DNA of 64,000 nucleotides from Acidimicrobiales bacterium (GTDB taxonomy: Bacteria > Actinomycetota > Acidimicrobiia > Acidimicrobiales > MedAcidi-G1). This document shows, piece after piece, positions 33,324 through 42,313 of the stretch. The first letter of the stretch is position 1. Every line of letters begins with the position of its first letter. The stretch spans positions 395-64,394 of the forward strand of contig JAAZXY010000007.1 of NCBI GenBank assembly GCA_014239855.1, read 5' to 3'. The notes beneath the pieces are model-generated. The model had not been told where the DNA came from and ran no database searches. It was given only the letters and a program-made list of their open reading frames with translations. The translations under genes were made by a program, and so were the position numbers.

Positions 33324-33851
33324 TCAGGTGGGCTCGCCTGAATTGAGGTGGCCAGTGCTTAGGTGGCCTGTCTTGAGATGACGCTGTCGGTGGACGAACG
33401 CCTTGGCCGCTCCCCATGCCAGCCCGGGCCCCTGTAGGTCAAGGTGGATGTCGGCGAAAGCCGAGGGCGTCAGGTCATAGTCATCGTCGGGGAACATCCG
33501 GACGGCATCACCATCGCGGTCCACCGGAGGAATCCCGGCGGCACGCAGCAGCTCGGTCGGGAACGGGACGGCGTCACGGAGCACGGCCAACGGTCCGGTC
33601 CACTGCTCGTCGACGTCGGCGGCCAGCAGGACACGGAGGCGCTCCCCCACCTCGTCGGCGGCCCGACGGCCCGCTTCGGCCAGCGCATCGGCGGGTACCT
33701 CGGCCGGTGCCCGGGTCGGGTCGGCCGCAGCCTGTCCGTTCCAGGCTTCCGTGACCCGGAAGACGCACTGCTCCACCCAGCCGGGGAGGGCGACCACCAC
33801 TCCGTCGACCAGTTCGTCGGCCAACTCGGCCAGACGGACCTCAGGCTCCAT
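33324..33851 (-). CDS. Hypothetical protein with C-terminal pentapeptide repeat
   Basis: 175 residues from ATG 33851 (MEPEVRLAELADELVDGV). No family recognised. Predicted mostly helical: LADELVDGVVVALPGWVEQCVFRV, ALAEAGRRAADEVGERLRVLLAADV, and a late DYDLTPSAFADIHLDLQGPGL. It ends with HLKTG-HLSTG-HLNSG, three in-frame copies made by a 15-bp DNA repeat. Overlaps larE by 11 nt, so it is translated with it. Several Acidimicrobiia carry similar short proteins next to larE or hemQ (from memory, not verified). Function unknown. Confidence 0.6.
   Translation of the reverse strand: MEPEVRLAELADELVDGVVVALPGWVEQCVFRVTEAWNGQAAADPTRAPAEVPADALAEAGRRAADEVGERLRVLLAADVDEQWTGPLAVLRDAVPFPTELLRAAGIPPVDRDGDAVRMFPDDDYDLTPSAFADIHLDLQGPGLAWGAAKAFVHRQRHLKTGHLSTGHLNSGEPT
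33336..33380. repeat. 15-bp in-frame tandem repeat x3 in gene 3' end
   Basis: Three 15-bp units (GCCTGAATTGAGGTG type) encode HLNSG, HLSTG and HLKTG at the C-terminus of the hypothetical protein. The unit length is a multiple of three, so the frame is kept, in contrast to the stop-spanning repeats elsewhere. Confidence 0.85.
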
Positions 33852-34680
33852 CGGGGACGGAGTTCCGGCCTCCACCCAGGGCGGCGTTGAGGTTGCCGGA
33901 CCGCAGGCCCTCGAGGTCCAGGGTGACGTAGCGGTAACCCGAGCCGGCCACCGCGGCGACCACCGCGTCACGGCGTTCGACCACGTCGGCCAGGCGGTCC
34001 GTCGGCACCTCGATGCGGGCCGTGTCGTCGTAGTGGCGGACCCGCAGGTCGTCGAAACCCAGCCGCCGCAGCGCGGCCTCGGCCCGCTCCACTCCGGACA
34101 ACACGTCGACGGTGACCTCCGTCCCGTAGGGCACCCTGGAAGCAAGGCAGGCGGCAGCCGGCTTGTCGGCGGTCCGCAGTCCGAGGATCCGGGACCGGGC
34201 CCGGACGTCGTCCTTGGTCAAGCCGGCCTCCACGAGGGGAAAGCGTGCCCCCCGGTCGGCGGCAGCCCGCTGGCCGGGACGGTGGTCGCCCAGATCGTCG
34301 ACGTTGACGCCCAGCACCACGGTGGCCGACTCGGCCGCCGCGATGGGGGCCAGCACGTCCATCAGGGCGTCCTTGCAGTGGGCACAGCGATCGGCGTCGT
34401 TGATCCGGTAGGCGGCGTGGACCATCTCGTCGGTCTCGACGGCCGACCAACGCAGACCCCACTCCTCGGCCAGCGCCTCGGCGTCGGCCCGTTCGCTGGC
34501 GGCCAGCGACGGCGACACGGCGGTCACCACGTGGACCCGCTCGGGACCCAGCACCGTGTGGGCGACGTGGGCCAGCAGGGCCGAGTCGGCACCGCCGGAG
34601 AAGGCCACCACCACCCGGTCCAGGTCGCGCAGAACCTGTGTCAGGGCGTCGGTTTCCAGAGAGGCGAGGCCCGATCCCAT
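33841..34680 (-). CDS. larE: LarE-type ATP-dependent sulfur transferase
   Basis: 279 residues. PP-loop VVVAFSGGADSALLAHVAH near the N-terminus, NDADRCAHCKDALMDVL, and the sacrificial cysteine motif PAAACLASRVPYGTEV. LarE uses its own cysteine sulfur to thiolate pyridinium dicarboxylate for the nickel-pincer cofactor of lactate racemase-like enzymes. No larA, larB or larC lies in the window, so cofactor use must be encoded elsewhere or the protein has another thiolation target. 2-nt gap to hemQ upstream. Confidence 0.85.
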   Translation of the reverse strand: MGSGLASLETDALTQVLRDLDRVVVAFSGGADSALLAHVAHTVLGPERVHVVTAVSPSLAASERADAEALAEEWGLRWSAVETDEMVHAAYRINDADRCAHCKDALMDVLAPIAAAESATVVLGVNVDDLGDHRPGQRAAADRGARFPLVEAGLTKDDVRARSRILGLRTADKPAAACLASRVPYGTEVTVDVLSGVERAEAALRRLGFDDLRVRHYDDTARIEVPTDRLADVVERRDAVVAAVAGSGYRYVTLDLEGLRSGNLNAALGGGRNSVPDGA

Positions 34681-34682
34681 GC

Positions 34683-35366
34683 TCAGGTGCAGCCGACCCG
34701 CGTCAGCACGACATCCAGGTCGTCGACCATGCCGGTGTAGAAAGTGCCGAACTGGCCGAAGCGGGCCGAGGCCCGGTCGTAACGCATCGTGTAGACGACG
34801 TCCTTGAGGTCGTCGGGGTGCTGGCCGAACAGGGTCACGCCCCACTCGAAGTCGTCGATGCCCGTCGAACCGGTGACCACCTGGAGGATGCGTCCGGCGA
34901 ACGTCCGTCCCGACGTGCCGTGCTCCATCATCAGTTCGTGGCGGTCGTCGTAGGGCAGCTCGAACCAGTTGGCGCCCACGTCACGGCTCTTGGACATCGG
35001 GTAGAAGCACCAGGCCGGCTTGCCCTCGGGCGGCAGCACCGGGTTGAGGCGGGCCCGCTTCATCTCGTCGGGGACGCCCTGGGCGTATTCGGACACCTCG
35101 GTGAGGCTGAGGTAGCTGTCGACCAGTTCGAGGCCGGCGCCCACCAGGGCGGTCTGCAGGGCACGGAGGCGCCACAGGTCGGTGCCCAGTGCCATGAAGG
35201 CCACGTCGGCCTTGTGGCCGAGGATGGCCACCGGGACGATCTGGTCGCCCGCCGCAGTGGCCGCCTCGACGGCGGCGTGCACGGCAGCGGCATCGCTGTG
35301 GTTGCAGACCTTCAGGAACAGGTGGAGGACGGCCAGGCCGTCGGAGGGGGAAACGGATTCGCTCAT
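34683..35366 (-). CDS. hemQ: HemQ/ChdC coproheme decarboxylase (chlorite dismutase-like)
   Basis: 227 residues of the chlorite-dismutase fold. PAWCFYPMSKSRDVGANWFELPYDDR carries the catalytic Tyr, ELMMEHGTSGRTFAGRI the axial heme His, and SARFGQFGTFYTGM closes the second ferredoxin-like half. The chlorite-dismutase distal Arg is not evident, so heme synthesis by coproheme decarboxylation is the likely role. A TAGACT box 7 nt before the ATG indicates a leaderless message. larE follows after 2 nt. Confidence 0.88.
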   Translation of the reverse strand: MSESVSPSDGLAVLHLFLKVCNHSDAAAVHAAVEAATAAGDQIVPVAILGHKADVAFMALGTDLWRLRALQTALVGAGLELVDSYLSLTEVSEYAQGVPDEMKRARLNPVLPPEGKPAWCFYPMSKSRDVGANWFELPYDDRHELMMEHGTSGRTFAGRILQVVTGSTGIDDFEWGVTLFGQHPDDLKDVVYTMRYDRASARFGQFGTFYTGMVDDLDVVLTRVGCT

Positions 35367-35373
35367 CGCGGCG

Positions 35374-35379
35374 AGTCTA
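35374..35379 (-). promoter_or_regulatory. -10 box of hemQ (TAGACT)
   Basis: TAGACT on the minus strand 7 nt before ATG 35366; leaderless start of the hemQ-larE-hypothetical unit. Confidence 0.5.
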
Positions 35380-35438
35380 GGGAGCGACCCTTCGGGCCCT
35401 CCCAGCCGCCGGTGAACCCGTCAGCTTCGAGGAACCGG

Positions 35439-36224
35439 TCAATCCCCGGTATAGAGGTTCAGCCGGTCGCCGCGGGCGAACCCGGCCAGTTGCAGGTTGG
35501 CCGTCCGGGCCGTCTCGACAGCCAGGGCCGACGGGCCGCTGACCGCCACCAGGCTGGCGAACCCGGCGGCCCACGCCTTCTGGGCCATCTCGAACGAGGC
35601 CCGACCGCTGACCCACAGGCCGAGGTCGCCGGCCGGCAGGCTGCCGTCCATGTGGAGGCGTCCCACCACCTTGTCGACCGCGTTGTGGCGGCCGATGTCC
35701 TCACGCAACAGCAGCGGTTGACCGGTGCGGTCGAAGGCCACCGCGGCGTGCACCGCTCCGGTGGTCGAGAAGAGGGCCTGGCCGTCGATCCGGTCGGTCA
35801 TGGCGGCCAGCACGTCGACCTCGAACGGTTCGACGTCCAGCGGGCGGAGGCGCTCGCGCAGTTCGTCGATGGCCACCGTCCCGCAGATGCCACACGATGA
35901 CGAGGCCGGGCCGAGCCGGGGGGTGGGGGCGGGCGCCTCCCCGCCGGTGTCCACGGTGACGTCGTTGTACTCGGCTTCGGATGCCGACCCCTGCCCGCAG
36001 TAGCGGACCGAGCGGACCCGGGCGTCGCCCAGGACGCCCTCGGTGACGCAGAAGCCGACGGCCAACTCGAAGTCGTCGCCCGGGGTTCGCATGGTGGTGG
36101 CCACCAGCACGCCGTCGAGGCGGATCGACATGGGTTCCTCGACGATCAACTCGTCGGGGACGCGACGGTTGCCGTCGGCGTCGACCCGTCGGGTCAGCAC
36201 CCGGGCGGTCCGGCCCCGGCTCAT
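35439..36224 (-). CDS. fdhD: Formate dehydrogenase sulfurtransferase FdhD
   Basis: 261 residues from ATG 36224 (MSRGRTARVLTRRVDADG). IVEEPMSIRLDGVLVATTMRTPGDDFELAVGFCVTEGV is the family signature; ASSSCGICGT holds the paired catalytic cysteines that pass sulfur from IscS-type desulfurase to the Mo-bisMGD cofactor. REDIGRHNAVDKVVGRL and LWVSGRASFEMAQKAWAAG are also conserved. The longer ORF-track start (36284) is unlike homologues. No formate dehydrogenase structural gene is nearby. Confidence 0.9.
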   Translation of the reverse strand: MSRGRTARVLTRRVDADGNRRVPDELIVEEPMSIRLDGVLVATTMRTPGDDFELAVGFCVTEGVLGDARVRSVRYCGQGSASEAEYNDVTVDTGGEAPAPTPRLGPASSSCGICGTVAIDELRERLRPLDVEPFEVDVLAAMTDRIDGQALFSTTGAVHAAVAFDRTGQPLLLREDIGRHNAVDKVVGRLHMDGSLPAGDLGLWVSGRASFEMAQKAWAAGFASLVAVSGPSALAVETARTANLQLAGFARGDRLNLYTGD

Positions 36225-36343
36225 CGTCGGGCCCCGGAGAACCTGCTCATCTCCACTGATGGGCTCATGCCCACCAGTGAACACCGGTCGGCCCCCAAAA
36301 CGCGGAACGGACGCCCCGGAGGGCGCCCGTCTCGCGTTCTCAC

Positions 36344-36361
36344 GGCGGGACTCGTCCCGCC
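36344..36361. terminator. Hairpin downstream of groEL
   Basis: GGCGGGAC-TC-GTCCCGCC, a perfect 8-bp stem about 45 nt after the groEL stop. A second GC-rich inverted pair (GACGCCCC..GGGCGCCCGTC) follows. No U-run, as is common in high-GC actinobacteria. Confidence 0.55.
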
Positions 36362-36384
36362 CCGAAGGGGTCGTCCCTGGAAAT

Positions 36385-38035
<1,651 letters not shown>

Positions 38036-38076
38036 TCAGTCAGGTGTTCGGTACGTACTCAGGTACTCAGGTGCTG

Positions 38077-38097
38077 ACCGGTCGTTCGGCGACCGGT
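38077..38097. promoter_or_regulatory. Hairpin in groEL 5' leader
   Basis: ACCGGTCG-TTCGG-CGACCGGT, perfect 8-bp stem with a 5-nt loop, between CIRCE and the groEL start. Could stabilise the message or act as a thermosensor-like element; no evidence beyond the stem. Confidence 0.5.
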
Positions 38098-38128
38098 CGA
38101 AAGGGCCGGCAGCGCACAGGCGCGGCTG

Positions 38129-38155
38129 CTGGCACTCTCTTGCTACGAGTGCCAA
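38129..38155. promoter_or_regulatory. CIRCE element (HrcA operator)
   Basis: CTGGCACTC-N9-GAGTGCCAA, matching the CIRCE consensus TTAGCACTC-N9-GAGTGCTAA with small deviations, about 110 bp before groEL. HrcA represses chaperonin genes through this site. Confidence 0.9.
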
Positions 38156-38267
38156 TCCAACCAGCGGATCGGCGGTTTTCCAACGTCGACAGGCCTGTCG
38201 AATGCCCTACCTGTCGCCGGTCGCCGGTCGCCGGTCGCCACTGCGGCCGGGCCGGCAGGGGACTTCC

Positions 38268-38543
38268 TCAGCCTCCGGCGACGGCCGGGACGATGGCCAC
38301 CGTGGCACCGTCGGGCACCTCGGTGTCGAGCCCGTTCAGGAAGCGGACGTCCTCGTCGCTCACGAACACGTTCACGAAGCGGCGCAGGGCACCGGAATCG
38401 TCGGTGATGCGCTCGGTGAACCCGGGGTGGGCGGCATCGAGCGCGGCCAGGGCCTCGCCCACGGTGCCGGCCTCGACGTCGACCTCGGGCTGACCAGAGG
38501 TCAACGGACGGAGGGTGGTGGGGATGCGGATGGTGACGGCCAT
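38268..38543 (-). CDS. cysO: CysO/MoaD-like sulfur carrier protein
   Basis: 91 residues of the ubiquitin-like beta-grasp fold ending in VAGG, with the Gly-Gly tail that is adenylated and thiocarboxylated. VTIRIPTTLRPLTSGQPEV, RFVNVFVSDEDVRFLNGLDTEVPDG and VAIVPAVAGG match mycobacterial CysO, the sulfide donor for CysM. The usual partners mec and cysM are not in the window. TAGCGT, formed by the glycerate kinase stop, lies 6 nt before the ATG. Confidence 0.85.
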   Translation of the reverse strand: MAVTIRIPTTLRPLTSGQPEVDVEAGTVGEALAALDAAHPGFTERITDDSGALRRFVNVFVSDEDVRFLNGLDTEVPDGATVAIVPAVAGG

Positions 38544-38549
38544 GGCCGC

Positions 38550-38555
38550 ACGCTA
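38550..38555 (-). promoter_or_regulatory. -10 box of cysO overlapping glxK stop (TAGCGT)
   Basis: The TAG stop codon of the glycerate kinase gene is the first half of TAGCGT, 6 nt before the cysO ATG. Confidence 0.5.
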
Positions 38556-39539
38556 TCGACGGGCCAGCGCCTCACCCACGACAAGCTCCACCAGAGCGGT
38601 CGGTTCGGCCATGGCCCGGGCCATACCGAAGCGTTCCGACAACGAGACGACCCCGTCGCGGCCCGCCACCTCCGGTTCGGCCCCGCCCACCACCACCAGG
38701 AGGGGCACACCGGCGGCCGCCGCGTAGACGCCCACGCCACCGACCACCTTCCCCTCGTACGAGGTGGCGTCGAGCCAACCCTCACCGGTGACCATCAGGT
38801 CGGCGTCGGCCACGTGTTCGTCGAGGCGGAGTTCCTCGGCCACCAGGTCGATGCCGTCGACCAGTTCGGCACCCAGGGCGGCCAGCCCTCCGGCCAGTCC
38901 CCCGGCCGCCCCGGCCCGGTCCATGGTCGACACGTCGACGTCGAAGCGTTCGCCGTAGACCTGCACGAGGCGCTCCAGGCGTCCGGTCAGCATCCGGACA
39001 TGGGCGTCGGTGGCGCCCTTCTGGGGACCGAACACCTCGGCGGCGTCGGTGAACCGGGTACGGACGTCACACGCCACCAGGATCTCCACGCCCCGGTACC
39101 GGGCCGGCGAACCCATGGCGTCGAGCGCGCCCAGTCCACCGTCGGTGGTGGCCGATCCGCCCATCCCGATGACGATCCGTTGGGCCCCGGACTCCACGGC
39201 GTTCAGGATCAGCTCGCCCACCCCGGCTGTGGTGGCGTCCAGCGGATGGTTTCCGTCGGCGCCTCCGGCCAGTTCCAGACCGGCCACCCGGGCCATCTCG
39301 ATGACCGCCGTACCCCGGTCGAGGCGCCAACCGGCCTCCACGGGATCGCCCAACGGACCGGTGACCACCGTGGTGCGGTCGGGACCGCCCAGTACGTCGA
39401 GCAGCCCCTCGCCACCGTCGGCCATGGGGACCTCGACGCAGTCGGCACCGGCAGAGGCTGCTGCCCGTCCGATGGCCGCTGCGACCTCATGGGCCGAGAC
39501 GGTGCCCCGGAACTTGTCAGGGGCGGCGACCACCTTCAT
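38553..39539 (-). CDS. glxK: Glycerate kinase (type 1)
   Basis: 328 residues of the GckA/GlxK family. MKVVAAPDKFRGTVSAHEVAAAI, VPMADGGEGLLDVL, RIVIGMGGSATTDGGLGALDAMG and DLMVTGEGWLDATSYEGKVVGGV are the conserved blocks. It phosphorylates D-glycerate to 2-phosphoglycerate, feeding glycolysis from serine or glyoxylate breakdown. The gene family's usual length is about 375; this copy is somewhat short at the middle. Its stop codon doubles as part of the cysO promoter. Confidence 0.9.
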   Translation of the reverse strand: MKVVAAPDKFRGTVSAHEVAAAIGRAAASAGADCVEVPMADGGEGLLDVLGGPDRTTVVTGPLGDPVEAGWRLDRGTAVIEMARVAGLELAGGADGNHPLDATTAGVGELILNAVESGAQRIVIGMGGSATTDGGLGALDAMGSPARYRGVEILVACDVRTRFTDAAEVFGPQKGATDAHVRMLTGRLERLVQVYGERFDVDVSTMDRAGAAGGLAGGLAALGAELVDGIDLVAEELRLDEHVADADLMVTGEGWLDATSYEGKVVGGVGVYAAAAGVPLLVVVGGAEPEVAGRDGVVSLSERFGMARAMAEPTALVELVVGEALARR

Positions 39540-39572
39540 CGGAGCGACCTGATTCCTCTACGGATCGCCCGG

Positions 39573-39633
39573 TCCGACCTGGCCATCCAGGACGGTCGAC
39601 CGGGGATCAGCCGCCCTGGATGGCCAGGTCGGA
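39573..39633. terminator. Large inverted duplication of gene 3' end (19-bp arms)
   Basis: TCCGACCTGGCCATCCAGG and its exact reverse complement are separated by 23 nt. The right arm lies within the last codons of the VirR-like gene (Asp-Leu-Ala-Ile-Gln region); the left arm is an inverted copy 15 nt past the stop. It would form a very stable stem-loop at the end of that transcript, so a terminator function is likely. No U-run. Confidence 0.7.
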
Positions 39634-40269
39634 ACCCAGGATCACGACGATGTCGGCGTTGTCGACCCGGTCGAGCGCTCCGTCGGGAACCGAGACGCCA
39701 CCCGCCGGGAACTGCGAGAGGATGCTCGGAGCCTCACCGAAGTGCTCCTGGATGACCCGGGCATCGCGGGCGTAACCCGTCTTGTAGTAGATCCCGGTGA
39801 CCGAGGTCTTGTCGGCGTTGGCCGGGGACTCCATGGCCCAGCCCAGCGGGCTGAGCATGTCGGTGACCTTGCCGGCCGCCCCGGATACGCCCGAACCGTT
39901 GGCCACCAGGACCTTCACCTCGTTGGGGGCATGGGTGGGTTCGGGGAAGAGGTCCTCGGTGGTGGTCGGAGCGGGAGCCTCCGTGGTGGCCGGTGCCGCG
40001 CTTCCGGCATCGCCCGGGTCGCCGGAACCCGAGTCGGCCGGCGTCTCATCGGAGGAGGCGTCGCCCGCGGCATCGGTGGGCGCCTCGTCGGTCGACGCAT
40101 CGACGGCGGCCGAGCCGTTGTCGGCCGGCGCCACGATGCCCGGCGTCGAGTCGAGGCCCTTCCAGAGCATGACCAGGCCGAGGAGGATGGCGATGGCGAT
40201 CAGCAGGAAGGCCCGTGGGGCCGCGGCGGCGTTGCTCGGACCGAGCCCGCCGCGCTGGCGGGTGTTCAT
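39607..40269 (-). CDS. VirR-like membrane protein with LytR C-terminal domain
   Basis: 220 residues. One membrane helix (AFLLIAIAILLGLVMLWKGL, about 20-40), an Asp/Ala/Thr-rich extracytoplasmic linker (about 50-115), then a LytR_C domain (PF13399) at 118-215: NEVKVLVANGSGVSGAAGKVTDMLSPLGW. The layout and its overlap with a DUF3263 gene match Rv0430-Rv0431, where Rv0431 (VirR) controls vesicle release and wall integrity in mycobacteria. A 4-nt overlap (ATGA) with the DUF3263 gene confirms the unit. Likely binds peptidoglycan or wall polymer. Confidence 0.82.
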   Translation of the reverse strand: MNTRQRGGLGPSNAAAAPRAFLLIAIAILLGLVMLWKGLDSTPGIVAPADNGSAAVDASTDEAPTDAAGDASSDETPADSGSGDPGDAGSAAPATTEAPAPTTTEDLFPEPTHAPNEVKVLVANGSGVSGAAGKVTDMLSPLGWAMESPANADKTSVTGIYYKTGYARDARVIQEHFGEAPSILSQFPAGGVSVPDGALDRVDNADIVVILGSDLAIQGG

Positions 40270-40544
40270 CGGGTGCCGTCTTCTTCGATCACCCGGGGCT
40301 CGAGGCGAGCCCGACGGCGACGGTCGCGCTGGCGCTGCAGGCGCTTGACGACCATCGGGTCGTAGGCCATGGCGTCGTCGGTGTCGAGCATCTCGCCGAG
40401 CAACTGGTAGTAGCGGGTGGCCGAGAGCTCGAACTGCTCACGGATCTGCACGTCCTTGGGCGAGGTGGCCGACCACCACGACCGTTCGAAGTCCAGGATG
40501 TCTCGGTCTCGCTGCGTCAGTGCCACGCCCTGATGATCGTTCAC
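40266..40544 (-). CDS. DUF3263 protein
   Basis: 92 residues if GTG 40544 (VNDHQGVALTQRDRD) is the start; a GTG 6 codons later is possible. LTQRDRDILDFERSWW, IREQFELSATRYYQLLGEMLDTDDAMAYDPMVVKRLQRQRDRRRRAR is the full DUF3263 signature, a helix-turn-helix-like helical domain (LSATRYYQ resembles a recognition helix). Function unproven. Paired with the VirR-like gene as in mycobacteria. Confidence 0.85.
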   Translation of the reverse strand: MNDHQGVALTQRDRDILDFERSWWSATSPKDVQIREQFELSATRYYQLLGEMLDTDDAMAYDPMVVKRLQRQRDRRRRARLEPRVIEEDGTR

Positions 40545-40681
40545 CCGGGGTGCCCGTTCAAGTACCCCCGACGCCAGCAGGCGCGATGAGGATCCTCCCC
40601 CCCCCGCTGTGTGAGTCTGTGGGAGGCTCGCCCTCTGGTGGTGGGGCAGCAGGCTCAGCCACACGGCGGGAAGGATTTCCC

Positions 40682-41314
40682 ATGCAACGCATCATCGATC
40701 GCTTCGGCCCCCTCGCCGGCGCCGCGAGCTTCCTGTTGAGCTTCGTCGTATGGATCGCCGTCACCGGCGGGATACCACCAGAGGTGGGGACGTCGTCGGC
40801 TGGTGAGGTGGTCGGGTTCTGGACCGACCAGGGAGACGCCACGACCGCCATCTCCGGCCTGACCGCGGTCTTCGGAGCGATCCTGATCCTCGTGTTCGGT
40901 GCGTGGTTGTCGACGACCATGCGGGACCGGGGCGCCACCGCCCTGGCCGCGACGGCCGGCATGGGGACGCTGATGATCGCGATGGGGCTCGTCATCGACG
41001 GCACCATCGGCTTCATCCTCGGGGACGAAGCGGCCAGCCTCCCCGTCGAGTCGGTGCTGGCCCTCAGCGCCATGACCGAGTACCTGTTCCTCCCCTACCT
41101 CCTGGGCCTGGTGCTGATCATGGTCAGCGTGGGTGCCAGCGCCACGCAGACCGGGCTCGTCCCGTCGTGGCTGGCCCGAGCCGGGTACGTGGCCGCCATC
41201 GTGGCCCTGATCCCCCACGAGGTGGCCTTCGTCGGGATCATGCTGGCGATGCTCTGGATGCTGGTCGCCGGCATCGTGATGTTCAGGGGCGCCGGCACCT
41301 CGGCGCCGGCCTAG
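40682..41314 (+). CDS. DUF4386-like six-helix membrane protein, copy A
   Basis: 210 residues with six membrane helices (about 12-32, 55-78, 85-110, 125-152, 160-180, 183-203). GRFGPLAG-type start (IIDRFGPLAGAASFLL), VVGFWTDQGDATTAISGL, SAMTEYLFLPYLLGLVLIMVSVG and IPHEVAFVGIMLAMLWMLVAGIV are the conserved blocks. GGAAGGA precedes ATG 40682. The longer ORF (40520) overlaps the DUF3263 gene and is rejected. A strong hairpin ends the gene. About 50% identical by eye to the gene at 41614, with tRNA-Thr between them. Function unknown. Confidence 0.75.
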   Translation: MQRIIDRFGPLAGAASFLLSFVVWIAVTGGIPPEVGTSSAGEVVGFWTDQGDATTAISGLTAVFGAILILVFGAWLSTTMRDRGATALAATAGMGTLMIAMGLVIDGTIGFILGDEAASLPVESVLALSAMTEYLFLPYLLGLVLIMVSVGASATQTGLVPSWLARAGYVAAIVALIPHEVAFVGIMLAMLWMLVAGIVMFRGAGTSAPA

Positions 41315-41346
41315 GACTGGAAGTCCCGCAACGGGGACCGCTCATA

Positions 41347-41379
41347 GAGATGGGCCGGACGACGTGTCCGGCCCATCTC
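41347..41379. terminator. Strong hairpin terminator after copy A
   Basis: GAGATGGGCCGGAC-GACGT-GTCCGGCCCATCTC: perfect 14-bp stem, 5-nt loop, 32 nt after the stop and 50 nt before tRNA-Thr. The most stable simple stem-loop in the window. Confidence 0.8.
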
Positions 41380-41427
41380 AGTAGCCTCGGCCGCAGTGGG
41401 CCCGGCTCCGAACCGACCCGCCATCCC

Positions 41428-41504
41428 GCCCGGGTAGCTCAGTTGGTCAGAGCAGGCGCCTTGTAAGCGTCAGGTCGTCGGTTCGAATCCGACCTCGGGC
41501 TCCA
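41428..41504 (+). tRNA. tRNA-Thr (TGT anticodon)
   Basis: Full cloverleaf: acceptor GCCCGGG/CTCGGGC, D-stem GCTC/GAGC, anticodon loop CTTGTAA with TGT, T-arm GTCGG-TTCGAAT-CCGAC, discriminator T and encoded CCA. Reads ACA and, by wobble, related Thr codons. Confidence 0.95.
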
Positions 41505-41613
41505 AGACCCCTGATCGCCGGTCGACCCGATGATCCCCCCGGCCGATCGCGTCGTGGCAGGCTCGTAATTCGGGCGGAGAGCAGGTCCCCGCCACCGGAG
41601 GAAGGAATCCCCA

Positions 41614-42258
41614 TTGCACCGCGCCATCGTCAGATTCGGACCCCTGTACGGGATCGCTTCAATACTCATCGGGGGCCTCGGCTGGGTGATCCTCATCGGA
41701 GCCGACCTTCCGGGAGCCCAAGAGGCAGGCGTCGACGAGATCGTTGCCTTCTGGATCGAGTCCGGAGGTAAGGCGAAGACCGCGGCATGGTTCTCCGTCA
41801 TCTCCGCGGTGCTGATGGTCGCCTTCGGCGCATGGGTGAGCATGACGGTCCGGGAGCGTGGCGCGACCCTCGTCTCCATCACGGCAGGAATGGGGGCCGT
41901 CGTGTTCGCCGCCGGCTTGACCATCGACGGCAGCGTCAACGCACTTCTCGGTCTGGCAGCCGGTGACCTTCCCGCCGAATCGGTGGTGACCCTCAGCGCA
42001 CTCACCGAGTTCATGTACCTCCCCTATCTGGCCGGCCTGGTCCTGATCACGGTCAGCCTCAGCGCCGCCGCGGGAATGACCGGGATCATCCCTTCGTGGC
42101 TTGCCATGGTCGGTTTCGTCACCGCAGCGATCGCCATCATCCCCCACTACGAAGTCATGCAGTTCGGAATGCTTCTGAGCGTGCTCTGGATGCTGGCCAC
42201 CGGCATCTTCATGTACCGGGACGCCGTCAGGATCCGGCGGGCCGCCGCGACGGTCTGA
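41614..42258 (+). CDS. DUF4386-like six-helix membrane protein, copy B
   Basis: 214 residues, paralogue of copy A in order and motifs (FGPLYGIASILIGGLGW, IVAFWIESGGKAKTAAWFSV, SALTEFMYLPYLAGLVLITVSLSA, IPHYEVMQFGMLLSVLWMLATGI). Starts with TTG at 41614 after GGAGGAAGG; the stretch around the start resembles that of copy A (GGAAGG..CCC[A/C][T/A]TGCA), so the duplicated block included the ribosome site. The C-terminus is more basic (RDAVRIRRAAATV). Six membrane helices. Function unknown. Confidence 0.72.
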   Translation: MHRAIVRFGPLYGIASILIGGLGWVILIGADLPGAQEAGVDEIVAFWIESGGKAKTAAWFSVISAVLMVAFGAWVSMTVRERGATLVSITAGMGAVVFAAGLTIDGSVNALLGLAAGDLPAESVVTLSALTEFMYLPYLAGLVLITVSLSAAAGMTGIIPSWLAMVGFVTAAIAIIPHYEVMQFGMLLSVLWMLATGIFMYRDAVRIRRAAATV

Positions 42259-42270
42259 TCCGACGGTCAG

Positions 42271-42308
42271 CCGGAGGCGTGGCCGAATTCCGTCGGCTGC
42301 GCCTCCGG
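42271..42308. terminator. Two-tier hairpin between convergent genes
   Basis: Outer stem CCGGAGGCG/CGCCTCCGG (9 bp) enclosing GCCGA-ATTCCG-TCGGC (5 bp). Placed between copy B and the 3' end of rlmB, so it can stop transcription from both sides. Confidence 0.7.
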
Positions 42309-42313
42309 GCCAG

